Source of the DNA: Tethya wilhelma
Lineage: Eukaryota > Porifera > Demospongiae > Tethyida > Tethyidae
DNA length: 64,000 bases
Reading direction: 5' to 3'
Assembly (NCBI GenBank): GCA_964030475.1
Contig: CAXIPT010000001.1
Location: 20,598,586-20,662,585, forward strand
Made by a program: the position numbers and the translations under genes
The notes under the pieces: generated by a model
Database searches by the model: none
What the model saw: the letters and a program-made list of their open reading frames with translations, nothing else
Told to the model about the DNA's origin: nothing
In this document: positions 23,413 to 33,620 of the stretch, in pieces
Layout of the letters: each line of letters opens with the position of its first letter
Position numbering within the stretch: position 1 is the first letter of the stretch

Positions 23413-24208
23413 AAAAATGAAAGCACCGCTGGTGCACAAGCCTCGGCACACTCAACTAGCTAGTGCACTTGTAAGAGAGTTAAATTATCACAAGTCATAT
23501 CTACATGTATGGTATGTGTATATGATCAAGAAAACTAATGCACCTATATTTTATATAGGCCCAAGTTATAGCCTACTCCCAACTGAGCCCACTGGTTAGC
23601 TGAATAGCTGTGCCGGGGCTCTGTGATGAACTGAGCAGCACAGGATATACTGATAGGCTGCTGAACTATACCTAGCTAGCTAGTTACTATGATGACTAAA
23701 GTGGCTGACATGCACTGGCCATGGAATCAGTGCTCAGAGCTCTGTTGTTAGATAGCACTGAATTGATGCAAAGTCAAGCTGGGTTACCTCAACCATAATC
23801 ATTGCCTAAACAGTAACCCAGCTTGCATCATAGCTAGATATTATGTATCAGTGCTTGCTAGCACCAAGCACCACTGACCAAAAGCATCAGCAGCCATGCA
23901 TCTAAGCTGCAGCTTCTAGAGCTCTAAGTTGGACATTCAACACGAATTCTAAATAACGCACACCAACCCAATAGGCGTGGTCTCGAAGCTAAGCGCTAAA
24001 AGAAGCACAAAAGCCTCAAATCTCAGCAACTACAGTGTTTTGGACAGCAAAAAATATATTTCTACAAGATCATTCAGATTTATGAACGTAAGTACCATCA
24101 GTTTTGTCGCTAGAGCTGCCTTTCTTGAGATTTCGATGGAACAAACAGACACACAAAACGACTACCGTAATCCTCTGCACGTGCTACGCACGTGCCGAGG
24201 CTTAACTA
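23413..24208. mobile_element. Non-autonomous DNA element, about 0.8 kb (copy 1)
   Basis: The ends are inverted: AAGCCTCGGCAC near 23438-23449 and GTGCCGAGGCTT near 24192-24203. A second, diverged copy of the whole stretch lies at about 36150-36905, with shared words such as ATGAACGTAAGTACC and GACTACCGTAA. No transposase frame is present, so it is probably a MITE-like element moved in trans. Confidence 0.65.
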
Positions 24209-24272
24209 CATGCTCCTATTGTACAAATCAAGCCAATACTTAGAATATTTCTATGGTAAAGGTTTCTATTAA

Positions 24273-25265
24273 TCAAAACACTTGTACTCTATGGTTCCAG
24301 TGATCACAAACATAAATGAACCCATCAAGATCAGCACACGCTCCAAAGGAATACTTCAGTTCTCCTTCTTTGTCTCCAAAGCTCCCAAAGGAAGAGACAA
24401 ACTGACCATCTCTAGTAAACACAGACACACAAAAGCTTGAATACTCTACGACATACACAAACCGACCAGACACACACACACCAGTCGGCCCATTCAAATG
24501 ACCGTTGTCTTTCTGACCGAACGAACGCTGAAACTTTCCCTGCTTGTTATAAACCTTGACATGATTATTACCAATATCTGTAATGTACATGTTGCCTAGT
24601 TTGTCGTGGGCAATGCTCTCGACCATCTGAAAGTGTTCATCTCCTTCACCACTTGAACCGATCGTCTTCACATACTCCAGTGTCTCTTTTGCATACACTT
24701 GTACTCGATTGCCAAGCTTATCGCACACGTAGACGCAATCTCCTATCACAGCCAGACCCGACATTTCACTGAATTCATAATCACCCTTTCCGTACTTCCC
24801 AATGCTCTTGATCACTTCGCCATCGACGTTTAGTTTGAAGAAACAGAATCGCACGCCATCAGTCACGTAAATGTTACCATCCTCGTCAGTTGCAATGCCA
24901 CCATAGCTTGTGGAGATTTTGTCAGTTGGGATCTTGATTTCACGCAGTTTGTTTCCTTTGGTGTCAAACACAGAAATCTTCTTTTGATCTGTCACTAGGA
25001 CTTCCTCGGCTGAGTTGATTGTGACTCCTGCTGGTCCCTTTAAACCGGTTAAAATTCTCACGGGCTTACCGAGCTGTGTTGGTGGTATATTCATGTACAC
25101 AGGAAAGGGACTGCCGGCTATTGGTTGATCATTTACATTGATTGATAGTTTATGGCGACCACGAACGGCTGAGGAGAATTGGATTTCGTACTTGTTTTCT
25201 TCTTTTGGAACTCCCTCCAGTTGAGAGACAGACCCATCGACAAGGGATTTCAATTCAGCAGTCAC
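24273..25265 (-). CDS. Filamin-NHL gene lacking its 5' end (copy 5)
   Basis: An open frame of 330 residues starting inside the filamin domain (TAELKSLVDGSVSQLEGV), with hallmark GSPFPVYM, then a full set of NHL repeats ending NHRVQVF. Similarity runs upstream of the first ATG to about 25300 (NDKPLKVTAEL), so the frame has lost its true start. The missing first part of such a gene, starting MAGVSPPSSG, is found on the same strand at 26942-27060. The block between (25551-26940) is foreign and is bounded by single N bases. The two parts may be one intact gene split by misassembly, or a real 5'-truncated copy. Confidence 0.75.
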   Translation of the reverse strand: MTAELKSLVDGSVSQLEGVPKEENKYEIQFSSAVRGRHKLSINVNDQPIAGSPFPVYMNIPPTQLGKPVRILTGLKGPAGVTINSAEEVLVTDQKKISVFDTKGNKLREIKIPTDKISTSYGGIATDEDGNIYVTDGVRFCFFKLNVDGEVIKSIGKYGKGDYEFSEMSGLAVIGDCVYVCDKLGNRVQVYAKETLEYVKTIGSSGEGDEHFQMVESIAHDKLGNMYITDIGNNHVKVYNKQGKFQRSFGQKDNGHLNGPTGVCVSGRFVYVVEYSSFCVSVFTRDGQFVSSFGSFGDKEGELKYSFGACADLDGFIYVCDHWNHRVQVF

Positions 25266-25550
25266 TTTCAGTGGTTTATCATTTCTATCTATGTGGACTG
25301 CGCTCGTGCTATTAGGCCATAAGAGTGTCAGCTAGAGTGCTATTTGCCAAGCGCATTAGTGCGAGGCATCATAAATCGGTTTGTAGTTGGGTTGGCATTA
25401 TTATAATTACTGTTTGCTTCCAATTACAAGTTATTATGACTGGTTTTACGCTCATTATCTCAGTTTTCCCCAAGAAAGAGAAAGCTCATGATCTTGGGAT
25501 TGAAGCAATGGCACAAGGAATCAACGAAAAGATCGTATATACTCTTCATN

Positions 25551-25830
25551 ATCTAGTCACTCCAGAACCACAATTTAGTGAGTCTACACATGATTTCTAC
25601 ATAGAAAATCTATCAGGAACACATAATGCATGTCAGTGTCATAAGAGTTTGGTTATAACCTAGCTCCCTTCGTCTACCAAAAATATACCTAGTAAAGTGT
25701 ATTTTGTACACAAACTATGTACGATTAGAACTTACTAACTAAGAAGAAAAATGGACGCTTGAAAAGAGGAAGATCACAGAAAAGTGCTACCAGCAGACAC
25801 GCCCATTTTTCTGCGCATGCTCAATATTGT
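25551..25830 (-). promoter_or_regulatory. Copy of the TRIM leader and promoter
   Basis: From right after an N at 25550 the sequence follows the upstream region of TRIM copy 1 (15735-16030), including the leader-intron splice signals (AACTTACTAACTAAG on the plus strand) and CTGCGCATGCTCAA at 25811-25824. No TRIM coding sequence follows directly on its downstream side. Confidence 0.65.
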
Positions 25831-25839
25831 ACGTCAACC

Positions 25840-25877
25840 CATAGATATTAGAGACTACGTAGTCTCTAATATCTATG
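25840..25877. mobile_element. 38-bp palindromic micro-transposon with 7-bp target duplication
   Basis: A perfect 38-bp palindrome begins CATAGATATTAGAGACTAC and ends with the reverse complement. It is flanked on both sides by GTCAACC (25833-25839 and 25878-25884). The paralogous TRIM copy 1 region near 16020 reads TCAACCCAAGTCCAT with no palindrome, which is the empty site. So it is an insertion with target-site duplication. The same terminal sequence bounds a 0.9-kb segment at 36911-37813. Confidence 0.8.
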
Positions 25878-26096
25878 GTCAACCAAAGGCCATGATCTGC
25901 TGGGCCATTACAATCTACATGAAACTGTTAGTAAGACGTAAGGTGCATGGTCACGGTGATAGTAGAAAGGGGGACATGTGCTACTGAAAACAATGCTCTA
26001 TCCATTCCAGTTTGTGAGAGACCCTCCAACAACAAATGTGAGTGAGTTGCTGGTGTGCACAAAATGAGAAGATGTGTTGGTGTTATTTTACTCACA

Positions 26097-26773
26097 GGAG
26101 AGAAGGCCACATCCACTCATGATGTTGCACTACTGGAAAAGTATTTCTCTTTGTTCATCATTATCCTCTCTGGAAGGTCCATGGTGTTAGCCACAGCTAG
26201 TACAATCAGTTTGGCTTGTGCTCTACTCGGCCACTCAAACAGATTATGGACTAACTGCTTACGAGTCCAGAGCAGATCAAGCTCATCAGTTAGTAGAATA
26301 GTGGGAGTCTTGACTGGTGAATGAAAGTATGTTGAATGATGTGACTTTATGAATCAAATTCATTTTTCCCCTTTCTACTAGGGACTTACTTGTCTGACCT
26401 TTCACCCCTACACCTTCCAACAGCTTCAGGAGATTGTGACGTCAAGAATGACAGGACTGAAGGTGTTTGAGCCTGATGCCATACAACTAGCAGCAAGAAA
26501 GGTACCTCATCTCTTTCCATACATAGAGCATTAAACTATACCACATCATGACATGCCAATGTGTCACTTCTGTAATTACCATCATCCTCAGGTTGCTGCT
26601 GTGTCAGGAGATACTCGTAGAGCTCTGGACATCTCTCGGAGGGCAACTGAGATTGCTCAGAGAGAGAGAGACCAAGGAGGGAAGAAGAGCAAGGGATCAG
26701 GACTGGTGGGAATGAACCATGTTGACAGAGCTGTCCAAGAGATGTTCTCCTCAGCCAAGATTCAGGCCATCAA
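26097..26773 (+). pseudogene. Partial ORC1 copy with an inverted piece of exon 5, plus exons 6 and 7
   Basis: Exon 5 begins normally (26097-26149). Then about 163 bp (26150-26312) match ORC1 exon 5 on the opposite strand, after which the normal strand resumes (ACTGGTGA). Exon 6 (26382-26501) and exon 7 (26592-26773) are intact in length and phase, for example [18 protein letters not shown]. The copy stops inside intron 7 at an N (26941). The inverted piece destroys the Walker B region, so this cannot make ORC1. Confidence 0.9.
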
Positions 26774-26941
26774 GTAAGTCGAGCTAAAAGAGTTGAGTGA
26801 GTACAACAAGATGTGATTTTAGAAATAAAATAGTAAAAAACCTACTCACATTTGTGACCACTACTATGTCAAGTTTGTTTAGCTCACTATACTATTGTTG
26901 TTCTCCTGGTAAGTACAATTTGTAGCTACTCCTCATAACTN

Positions 26942-27060
26942 GTAACATGTGTCTGTTGGTTGACTTCAGCACTGTCCAAACCAGGCCCTTCCACTTTGCA
27001 CTTTGATGGATCTGCTGGTAGAGTGATACCTGAAGAAGGAGGAGAAACTCCAGCCATGTT
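26942..27060 (-). pseudogene. 5' fragment of a filamin-NHL gene
   Basis: On the minus strand a frame starts MAGVSPPSSGITLPADPSKC and continues GPGLDSAEVNQQTHV, the first part of the filamin domain of the local family. It is cut off at the N at 26941, where ORC1 intron sequence begins abruptly. It is complementary to the 5'-less copy at 24273-25265. Confidence 0.75.
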
Positions 27061-27361
27061 TCTGTATTGGCTTGCACGCTTTGTAGAGTCCAAAGAAAAA
27101 GAGTTTATTCTGATAGACACACCCCTATTTTTCACTGAAGGTGAATTTTACGCGCATACGCGGATTTGATCAATTGATTTGCCTCCGCACTTATAGACTT
27201 GCCGACCCATACCTAATTTTGAGAAAGACTGTACAATGTTATGTAAGTAAGAATGTAAAAATTAATAATAATGTTATACTATTATGTTGTGAATCTATCT
27301 GAAGCTTTGCTTTACATAAATTTGAGTCGACCATAATCATGTTGTATGCATGCACTAGGTG

Positions 27362-28966
27362 CTATAAGTCTCTATCATCAGCATGGTAGAGTTCACTGAT
27401 GAGTCGATACACATACGAGGGAGCACTTCCACCACTGTAGAGGGAGGAGAACAAGAAACAATAAACCAACAGCAAGATGGCAAGATCTACAAGCAGTTCA
27501 AATCATAGTTCAAACTTTCAGTCAAGGCTCTAGGACTAGAAGAATCAAAAGTACTGTTTTTTGTTGCATGTCACAATCAATACAAGAAACCAACAGGTGA
27601 TTGATACAGCTGTTGATTTACACGTTCATCTTATTCAGATGCTTTGATCAACTTTGTTCAATATGAATGAAAAAATTATGAGAGTTCTCCACAAAAGCTT
27701 TACTCTGAGAAACTTTATAACTAGAAGTTTACTAAAGGTACTCGCAATCAACAGATCTATACATGACCTGGATAGATACTATACATTTTATGCACAGTAC
27801 ATTAAAATTAAATTTACAACTGACATGTTTGAGATGTAGAGTGTGATAAGGTCGGGAGGGACGTAGTCAAAGACGGGATTCTGTACGTGGACCTTCGACA
27901 CCATCTCACCGTCAGTGAAGCTGAGCACATCGTGAGGAGCTACTATCTTGTTGAAGGAATCCTGAGAAGTTTGAAAGAAATGTTACAAAAATTATCTCCC
28001 ATCTCTTAAAACTCAAACTCTGCATGATATTGCTACTATACCTGATCATAAGAACACAAATGCTGTGGTGATAGTTTAAACAATGCAGCACATACTAAAA
28101 CCTGTTGTATAAAAAGAAAAGAAACAAAAAAATGTAACTTTCCTTTTGAAATTCAACCCTTTTCTTTCAGCTTACTGGTACTGAGTGGTGTTTTGCTGCC
28201 AGTGCTAGTTGATGTGCTCCATTTAGAGCCTTTAGCCTGCCACATGTAGTATACACAGACCAGTACATTCACTAGCAGTACAGTATGCATAATAATGCTG
28301 GTGACATATTCACTCACCCTCCATCAGCCATCACTGTGTGTGTACCAATAATGACCTACAAGAAGATACAAACACCCAGGCATTATTTATAATCACAAAC
28401 TACAAGAAATTAAGTCAATTGAGACTGTACAGTATTTCTCTAGTACTGACAAACACTATTTCTATAGGTCTAGCTAACAAACGTTACCCTGAACACACAG
28501 CTGTCAATCCTAACAACTTATCATACAGTAGCAGCTGGCCTGTACCTTGTTCACTCTGGACATGATTGCAAAGACAGCGGAGTCAGTGATGAGGGTCGTC
28601 TCGATACCATCTTTGGCTAGCTTGGTGGCCAACTCCTGGCCCTGATATGAAGGTGCTGACTCAGCAACTATGACATCAAACTTGCGTTTTCGAGCAGCTG
28701 CCTATGAGGAATAATAATGGTGGGAAAACTTTAGGAGATCAAGGTGCTTGTTAGCTAGCTAGCTCAGATCAAACTGGTGATTTGCAAAGTACCTTGAGGA
28801 ATGCCTCCACCGTCTTGGAGTAGCCAGCTGTCATGATGACTTCATTTGCATGAATGTGGTCCAGAGCTTGAGATGCGATATTAGAGGCACTGGCACAGTA
28901 GATTGATATAATATGTGTATGAAAATTAAAATGATTCCTAGCACACACACACACACACACACACAN

Positions 28967-28999
<33 letters not shown>

Positions 29000-30417
29000 C
29001 CTACCTTCCTTCCAACTCATCGAGAAGTTCAATGATAGCTTCAATAACAGTTCCCTTTGATTCACAAGATTGAAGAAAGAAAGGCAGTAAAGAAGATACT
29101 AAAATAAGAATGACCAGAAGCTCATGATCACCTTCAAGTTAGGAACTGGGGTGGAGAGATCAGTTTCATCTGCTTCAGCTCCTCCTCTTAGCAGTGTCTG
29201 TGTGAAAAATATTGACTTGATCTAGAGGTGAAGTTGGAATTCTAAGAGATCTTACGTACATGAAGAGAATCTTTAGTTTCCAACTCTTCAAGCTGTCCTT
29301 TACAGCCTTATAGTCTAGCAGTAAAGTTTCGTGGTGTCAAACTTTCACAGATGTCTCTAGTCAAACATCTTTGCGGTTTAACTTTCACAGATGAGCTGTG
29401 TGAGCCCATACATATAATACATTACGGAAAATTTCGCGCAAAAAAGCTTTCACGGATGGATCGTAATCCACATAAACTGCGAAAGTTAAACCCCGCAAAA
29501 CTTTCCTGCTATATGGTATTTCCAAGTCTCCCCACCCCACCCATAGGAAATGGTCAGGTCAATTTCCAGTGGGTATATGGAGTCTAAGCCTCATGTCCAG
29601 GCCCTTCCCTTTGACCTGAGTGTAAGGTTAGTGGGGAGAGCCTAGCCTCGTGAACCAGACCCCGCGCTTAGCAATAAGCATAGCGGGGAGGGACTGGTTC
29701 ACGAGGCTAGGGAGAGCCTAGGGATGAGGTTAGATACACACTGGACATACAATGGTGTTTGACTCAACCTGCAGACAATAGTTTTACGTACCTTAGATAT
29801 TCTTCTCTCACAATGTTCAAAACTGAAGGTGAAATGATTTAGAATTAAAGAAATGAAGTACAATTCAAACACTGCACATGTATGACATACCTCTTCTTAT
29901 CATATTCTCAACTGCATTTTCTATAGTTTTAAAAGCATCATATCAGTCTACATTGCAATAATGATTATTTATTCATGCTGATATACATACCACTTGGCTG
30001 TGCCACAACCAACTTCTTTCCTTCAAGTCTCATTCGATCAACTAGCTCCCTAAAGAGAAAACAAACAGACAATACAACGCATCAATTTAGTCTCTACACA
30101 TACCCAAGCATACATACTTCTAGCGGTACACTTACTGTGGTGTGTTCCATCGTGTCTTTGAGCATATCTCTCTCATGAGAAGAACGGTCCTTCTGGCAAC
30201 ATCATATGAACTGTGGAGACGACTGCAAATGCATTTGAAACAGGTACACATCACATGGTGAGTATTTATTAGAAAACATAGTAATAAAATATTCAGAAAG
30301 GGCCTTGAACTGTGTTGTAGATTATTAAACTTGCTTTTTCTGCTTTAAATAGGTGATGAAATCGTCAACCTTTTCACTGATTTCATCTTTCGGCTGCTCC
30401 AGATGACCTTTGGACAT
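27362..30417 (-). CDS. EIF2B2: Translation initiation factor eIF2B subunit beta
   Basis: Fifteen exons: 30331-30417, 30136-30222, 29991-30049, 29891-29920, 29788-29822, 29260-29292, 29132-29197, 29005-29054, 28793-28889, 28546-28701, 28318-28355, 28176-28236, 28042-28101, 27825-27961 and 27362-27434. The product is the beta regulatory subunit of eIF2B, the GDP-GTP exchange factor for eIF2 in the cytosol. The match to animal eIF2B-beta is strong: [61 protein letters not shown] and [15 protein letters not shown], ending [11 protein letters not shown]. All exon phases from exon 2 on agree. The junction of exons 1 and 2 does not fit (phase 0 against 2), so a small exon or an odd donor is missed there. 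It is divergent from the Rh-like exon at 30634. Confidence 0.93.
28940..29000. repeat. (CA)n tract with one N, in EIF2B2 intron 8
   Basis: A CA dinucleotide run with a single N at 28966. It lies between exons 8 and 9 of EIF2B2, four bases short of the exon 8 donor. Confidence 0.9.
29316..29515. mobile_element. Palindromic MITE, AAAGTT type (in EIF2B2 intron)
   Basis: It starts near CTAGCAGTAAAGTTTCGTGG and ends near CAAAACTTTCCTGCTATA, with an inverted interior (gcggtttaactttcacagat). A better-kept relative is at 31207-31416 and half a copy at 35529-35578. Confidence 0.65.
29638..29706. repeat. Hairpin: inverted pair of about 26 bp in EIF2B2 intron 5
   Basis: AGCCTAGCCTCGTGAACCAG is followed about 30 bp later by its reverse complement (CTGGTTCACGAGGCTAGG). 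The loop carries a smaller inverted pair, CCCCGC and GCGGGG. It looks like a foldback element. Confidence 0.7.
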
Positions 30418-30633
30418 TTTGTATGTATTTGCTTGTGTTTCAGACGACCGTTACCAGATAATACTCTTTACGTAATGATTACCTAACCTTGGGCAACCGA
30501 CGTATGTGCCACACCCCCATTACACCCCCTGGCCTGAGCTGCAGGAAAGAAGAGCAGAACTTCTGAAGACCGTCGTTCTTGTGCAAATCTTATGAAATTT
30601 GAGTGAATCAGCGAGGCTAAAGGAGTTGCAATC

Positions 30634-30739
30634 ATGAGTGCCTTAACAAAGATGGAAAAGCTCATGTTTCCAGGGTTTCTCTTCGTTTTCGAGGTGGTGT
30701 TTTTGGTGCTGTTCGGTTTCTTGGTCCGCTACGACGAAG
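30634..30739 (+). CDS. Orphan first exon resembling an Rh-type ammonium transporter
   Basis: From the ATG the frame reads MSALTKMEKLMFPGFLFV and then EVVFLVLFGFLVRYDE. It is one membrane helix ending in LFG(V/F)xVRYD, the signature of the first transmembrane segment of Rh glycoprotein/ammonium channels. The exon stops at N (30740), followed by TACGTATAA. If N is G, this is a good GTACGT donor. No second exon is visible up to the opposite-strand gene at 31.6 kb, so the rest of the gene is missing or lost. It is divergent from EIF2B2 over about 215 bp. Confidence 0.5.
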
Positions 30740-30740
30740 N

Positions 30741-31206
30741 TACGTATAATAGCACTTTAATACTGCACATAATTTTTTTCCCCGGAAAAAGCAATTTTTG
30801 AGCATTTCGCTGATTTGGGGGCGATCCACCATACATAATATCACAATTGCGCAATGGGGAGTATTACAATCTGTGAAAAATTAAATCTGTAAAAACCTAT
30901 GTAAGCAAATCTGTGAAAATTTCTTTCCCTCAAAAAAAGATGCTTATACGGTATGTTTACTGTATGAAACCATGAATGGCAACTGTGGTTTCATGGTGGA
31001 ATTCTGTAGACCATAATCCACCCAGGTTAAGATAATACATTAAAATAATAAAAATATTATTGTTATCATAGTATGTATAGCATACCATAAAAATAAAAAT
31101 AATTTTTGCCTGCAGGAAAAAAATGCGAAATTTTCATGTATCGCAATCAGTACAAAAATCAGTTGAATGCATGGTGAAAATGTTCAACACGAGTTCAGCT
31201 TGGTTA
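30741..31206. other. Gene-free AT-rich stretch
   Basis: No exon is seen. Words such as aatctgtgaaaaattaaatc near 30870-30940 resemble worn pieces of the palindromic elements nearby. Confidence 0.4.
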
Positions 31207-31416
31207 TACCGTATAGTGGGAAAGTTCTGCGGTGTCAAACTTTCGCGGATGTCTCTAGTCAAACATTTTTGCGGTTTAACTTTTGCGGATGAGCTGTGCA
31301 TGCAAGCCCATATGTATAACATAAATTTCGTGGATAAAAACTTTGATTCGTGGATGGATCGTGATCCGCAAAAACCGCAAAAGTTAAACCCCGTGAAACT
31401 TTCCTGCTATACAGTA
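31207..31416. mobile_element. Palindromic MITE, AAAGTT type (best-kept copy)
   Basis: It begins GTATAGTGGGAAAGTTCTGC and ends AAACTTTCCTGCTATACAG. The two halves are imperfect inverted repeats through most of the 210 bp (tttgcggtttaacttttgcg against cgcaaaagttaaacc). There is no coding capacity of its own. Confidence 0.75.
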
Positions 31417-31619
31417 TGGAAATATTGGAAGAGTGGCACACGACTGGAAGTGGATGTCACTTGGAAAAATTTCAGGCGTGCTTTGCATGCAATACCATTT
31501 CCCTCTCAATACAAAAGCCCTGGGTGAAACCCTTCATGATGGACCATGTGTACTATAATACTAGTTTATTTATTGAAAGAGGCATAAATAAGACAATACA
31601 AATGTACAGGGAAACATAC

Positions 31620-33241
31620 CATATTTCTCAGCCAAAATGTTAGCAAGTCTGTTCCTTCCAATATTGACCAGGGCAGGAGGTAGCTTGCTCCATGTTGGCT
31701 TCTCTTGTTGGCCCCAGCGTATGAGCATCTGCAGACGACGGTCTTCAGTTGTCCTATAATCCTGATCAATAGCTAGTAAGTAGTGTGCTGGTATCTGAAG
31801 CTGAACTCCTAGGGCAAACCAGTTCACTACTTCCTTCAGTTCTACTTGAAGATCTTTCAACTCAGCCTCTTCATCTTCAGCACCTATTAAAAATTTATGA
31901 ATGCATGCATGACACGATAATACAGGCAATTAGCATAGTGACACTGTGTTATTCCAATCTGATTCACTATAGCGTAATAACTAATACAAGGCCGGCCTAG
32001 CCAGGTGGGCCATAGCCTACCCAACTTCAGACAGTCACATTCCTAGTTGGTTCTTCTGCCTGTTTCACTTTCCTCGCTTTCACTACTTCATGCTGCACAG
32101 TGGCGATAATGTTGCAATGTTGACCTTTGAACACTCACGTGACATTCAACAGTAGTGTGCGTGCACGTGCGCGTGCAGTTGGTACGGTGTGTATTGCGTT
32201 GCAGCGCTAAGTATCAGTCTCAGTGTGTTTGTGTTTGTGAAGGACAACATTTTTTGGCTCTGCACCAGAAAGCATGTAGTTTTTCAAAAATTTTCTGGGG
32301 GAGGACCCCCAGACCCCCCACTGTGACTTTATGCTCACTTCTAGGCCCACTACATCGGGTGAGCCGGCCCTGTAATAATTGATAGGCTGGAATATATTAT
32401 ATAGAGTCGAAACCAGGTGAAATGTCAAAATAACAATAATGGATGTACGAAAGGGTTGGGTTTTTGTGAGTGCTCTCTAAAATATTATAGTGAAGCATAG
32501 GCTATGTATATAGCTATGTAAGAAACTAAAATAATGGGAATTTTTATGCAGTAAACAGCACCTGTATACACTGTGCTCACCTTTGAGGTCAACAAACATA
32601 GAGCTATCAAAACTAAACATCTTGCTGTCTTGCCACCTCTTAGATATGGAGTGATAGTTGCCCAGATTCACAGGAACAATCTTTGGTTTGGAGTAGCCAG
32701 TTGTGTGTGTAGGAGACACTAGAAAGATATTAGTATCAACAGCTATAGCTTTGAATTCCACCAACAATCGTTTCTTCTTATCATCAGCAAGTTCCAATTC
32801 ACAAAGCCGGTTTGTAATAGCAGTAGCAAGACTCTTTTGCAGGGTATTCTTGTCAGTCAAGAATTGCTTCAACTGTGACTTGGAGTGGAACTTGATTGAA
32901 AACATCAACGCTGCTTGTTCGCAATACACAGAGTCCACCTGAGAGACACCATGCTTGGAAAGGATGGGAGATACTGCTTGTATTAGGTTGGTCACAGAGA
33001 GCTTTATAGAAACACTCATCTTGGACGGAATTGCTATGGTAACATTCTCATCTGTCAGGTTGACCTTCACTGGAATGTTGTTGATAGTATAAATGAGTGT
33101 CCTCAAGAGAAAGAAGTCTCTATAACATGAAGAGTGAAGGTTAAACTCAGGCTTGGACGTGGAACTTGACATCAGCGACATGCTACTACGCTCACTACAC
33201 GTGATGGGCTCTGTCTCGCTTCTTTGGAAGATATGGATCAC
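31620..33241 (-). CDS. Death-domain protein (two exons, 3' end uncertain)
   Basis: Exon 1 is 32581-33241 (start MIHIFQRSETEPITCSERSS) and exon 2 is 31620-31883, joined in phase 1 through GTGAGC and an acceptor ending TAATAG. Exon 1 encodes about 220 residues with a Ser-rich start and a mixed alpha/beta region (KVNLTDENVTIAIPSK) in which I recognise no family. Exon 2 encodes a charged helix (EEAELKDLQVELKEVV) and a death domain: LGVQLQIPAHYLLAI, MLIRWGQQEKPTWSKLPPAL, IGRNRLANILAEKY. Death domains join adaptor and receptor complexes in innate immunity and cell death. The exon may end at GTATGT (31619) with a further unseen exon, or read on 14 codons to a stop near 31570. A GCGCATGCTCA motif lies about 80 bp upstream of the start codon. 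Confidence 0.75.
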
Positions 33242-33315
33242 TTCTAAAGCCAGTTCATTACTTCCTGTCCTGCTGCTGCACGCTAGCTAAAATCCAAACG
33301 TTGCTTGACACTGTT

Positions 33316-33328
33316 TGCGCATGCTCAA
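33316..33328 (-). promoter_or_regulatory. NRF-1-like promoter motif of the death-domain gene
   Basis: TTTGCGCATGCTCAA lies about 75-90 bp before the start codon at 33241. The core GCGCATGCTCA is the same as in the promoters of the TRIM-type genes. Confidence 0.5.
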
Positions 33329-33340
33329 TGGGATACTCCT

Positions 33341-33620
33341 CGTATAGCGGGAAATTTTCGGGGGTGTAAATTTTCGTGAGAAGCATAGACCGCGCTTCAG
33401 ACGAAAATATTCGTGGTTTTAATTTTCATGATCCAACTTACAGCTGCAAACTTCTTGAAAAGACGGGCAAGAGACAGTTTTTGTTTTTGACAACATGCGT
33501 ATCGTGACCTTTGACCTCAGAAAAATTTTCGTATATAGGAGGGGAAATTTCGTGACTAGACTCAGGGGTTAGTCACGAAAATAACGAAAATTTGCACCCC
33601 ACGGAAATTTCCCGCTATGT
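33341..33620. mobile_element. Palindromic MITE, AAATTTTCG type
   Basis: The ends are CGTATAGCGGGAAATTTTCG and CGGAAATTTCCCGCTATG, inverted repeats of each other. The interior is also partly inverted (gtaaattttcgtgag against acgaaaatttgcacc). A relative lies in FARSA intron 4 at 48748-48953. Confidence 0.8.

Noticed and set aside
25325..25663. Plus-strand frame of 112 codons as a gene
   Set aside because: It runs through an N at 25550 and into the copied TRIM promoter; no family is recognised and no splice pattern supports it.
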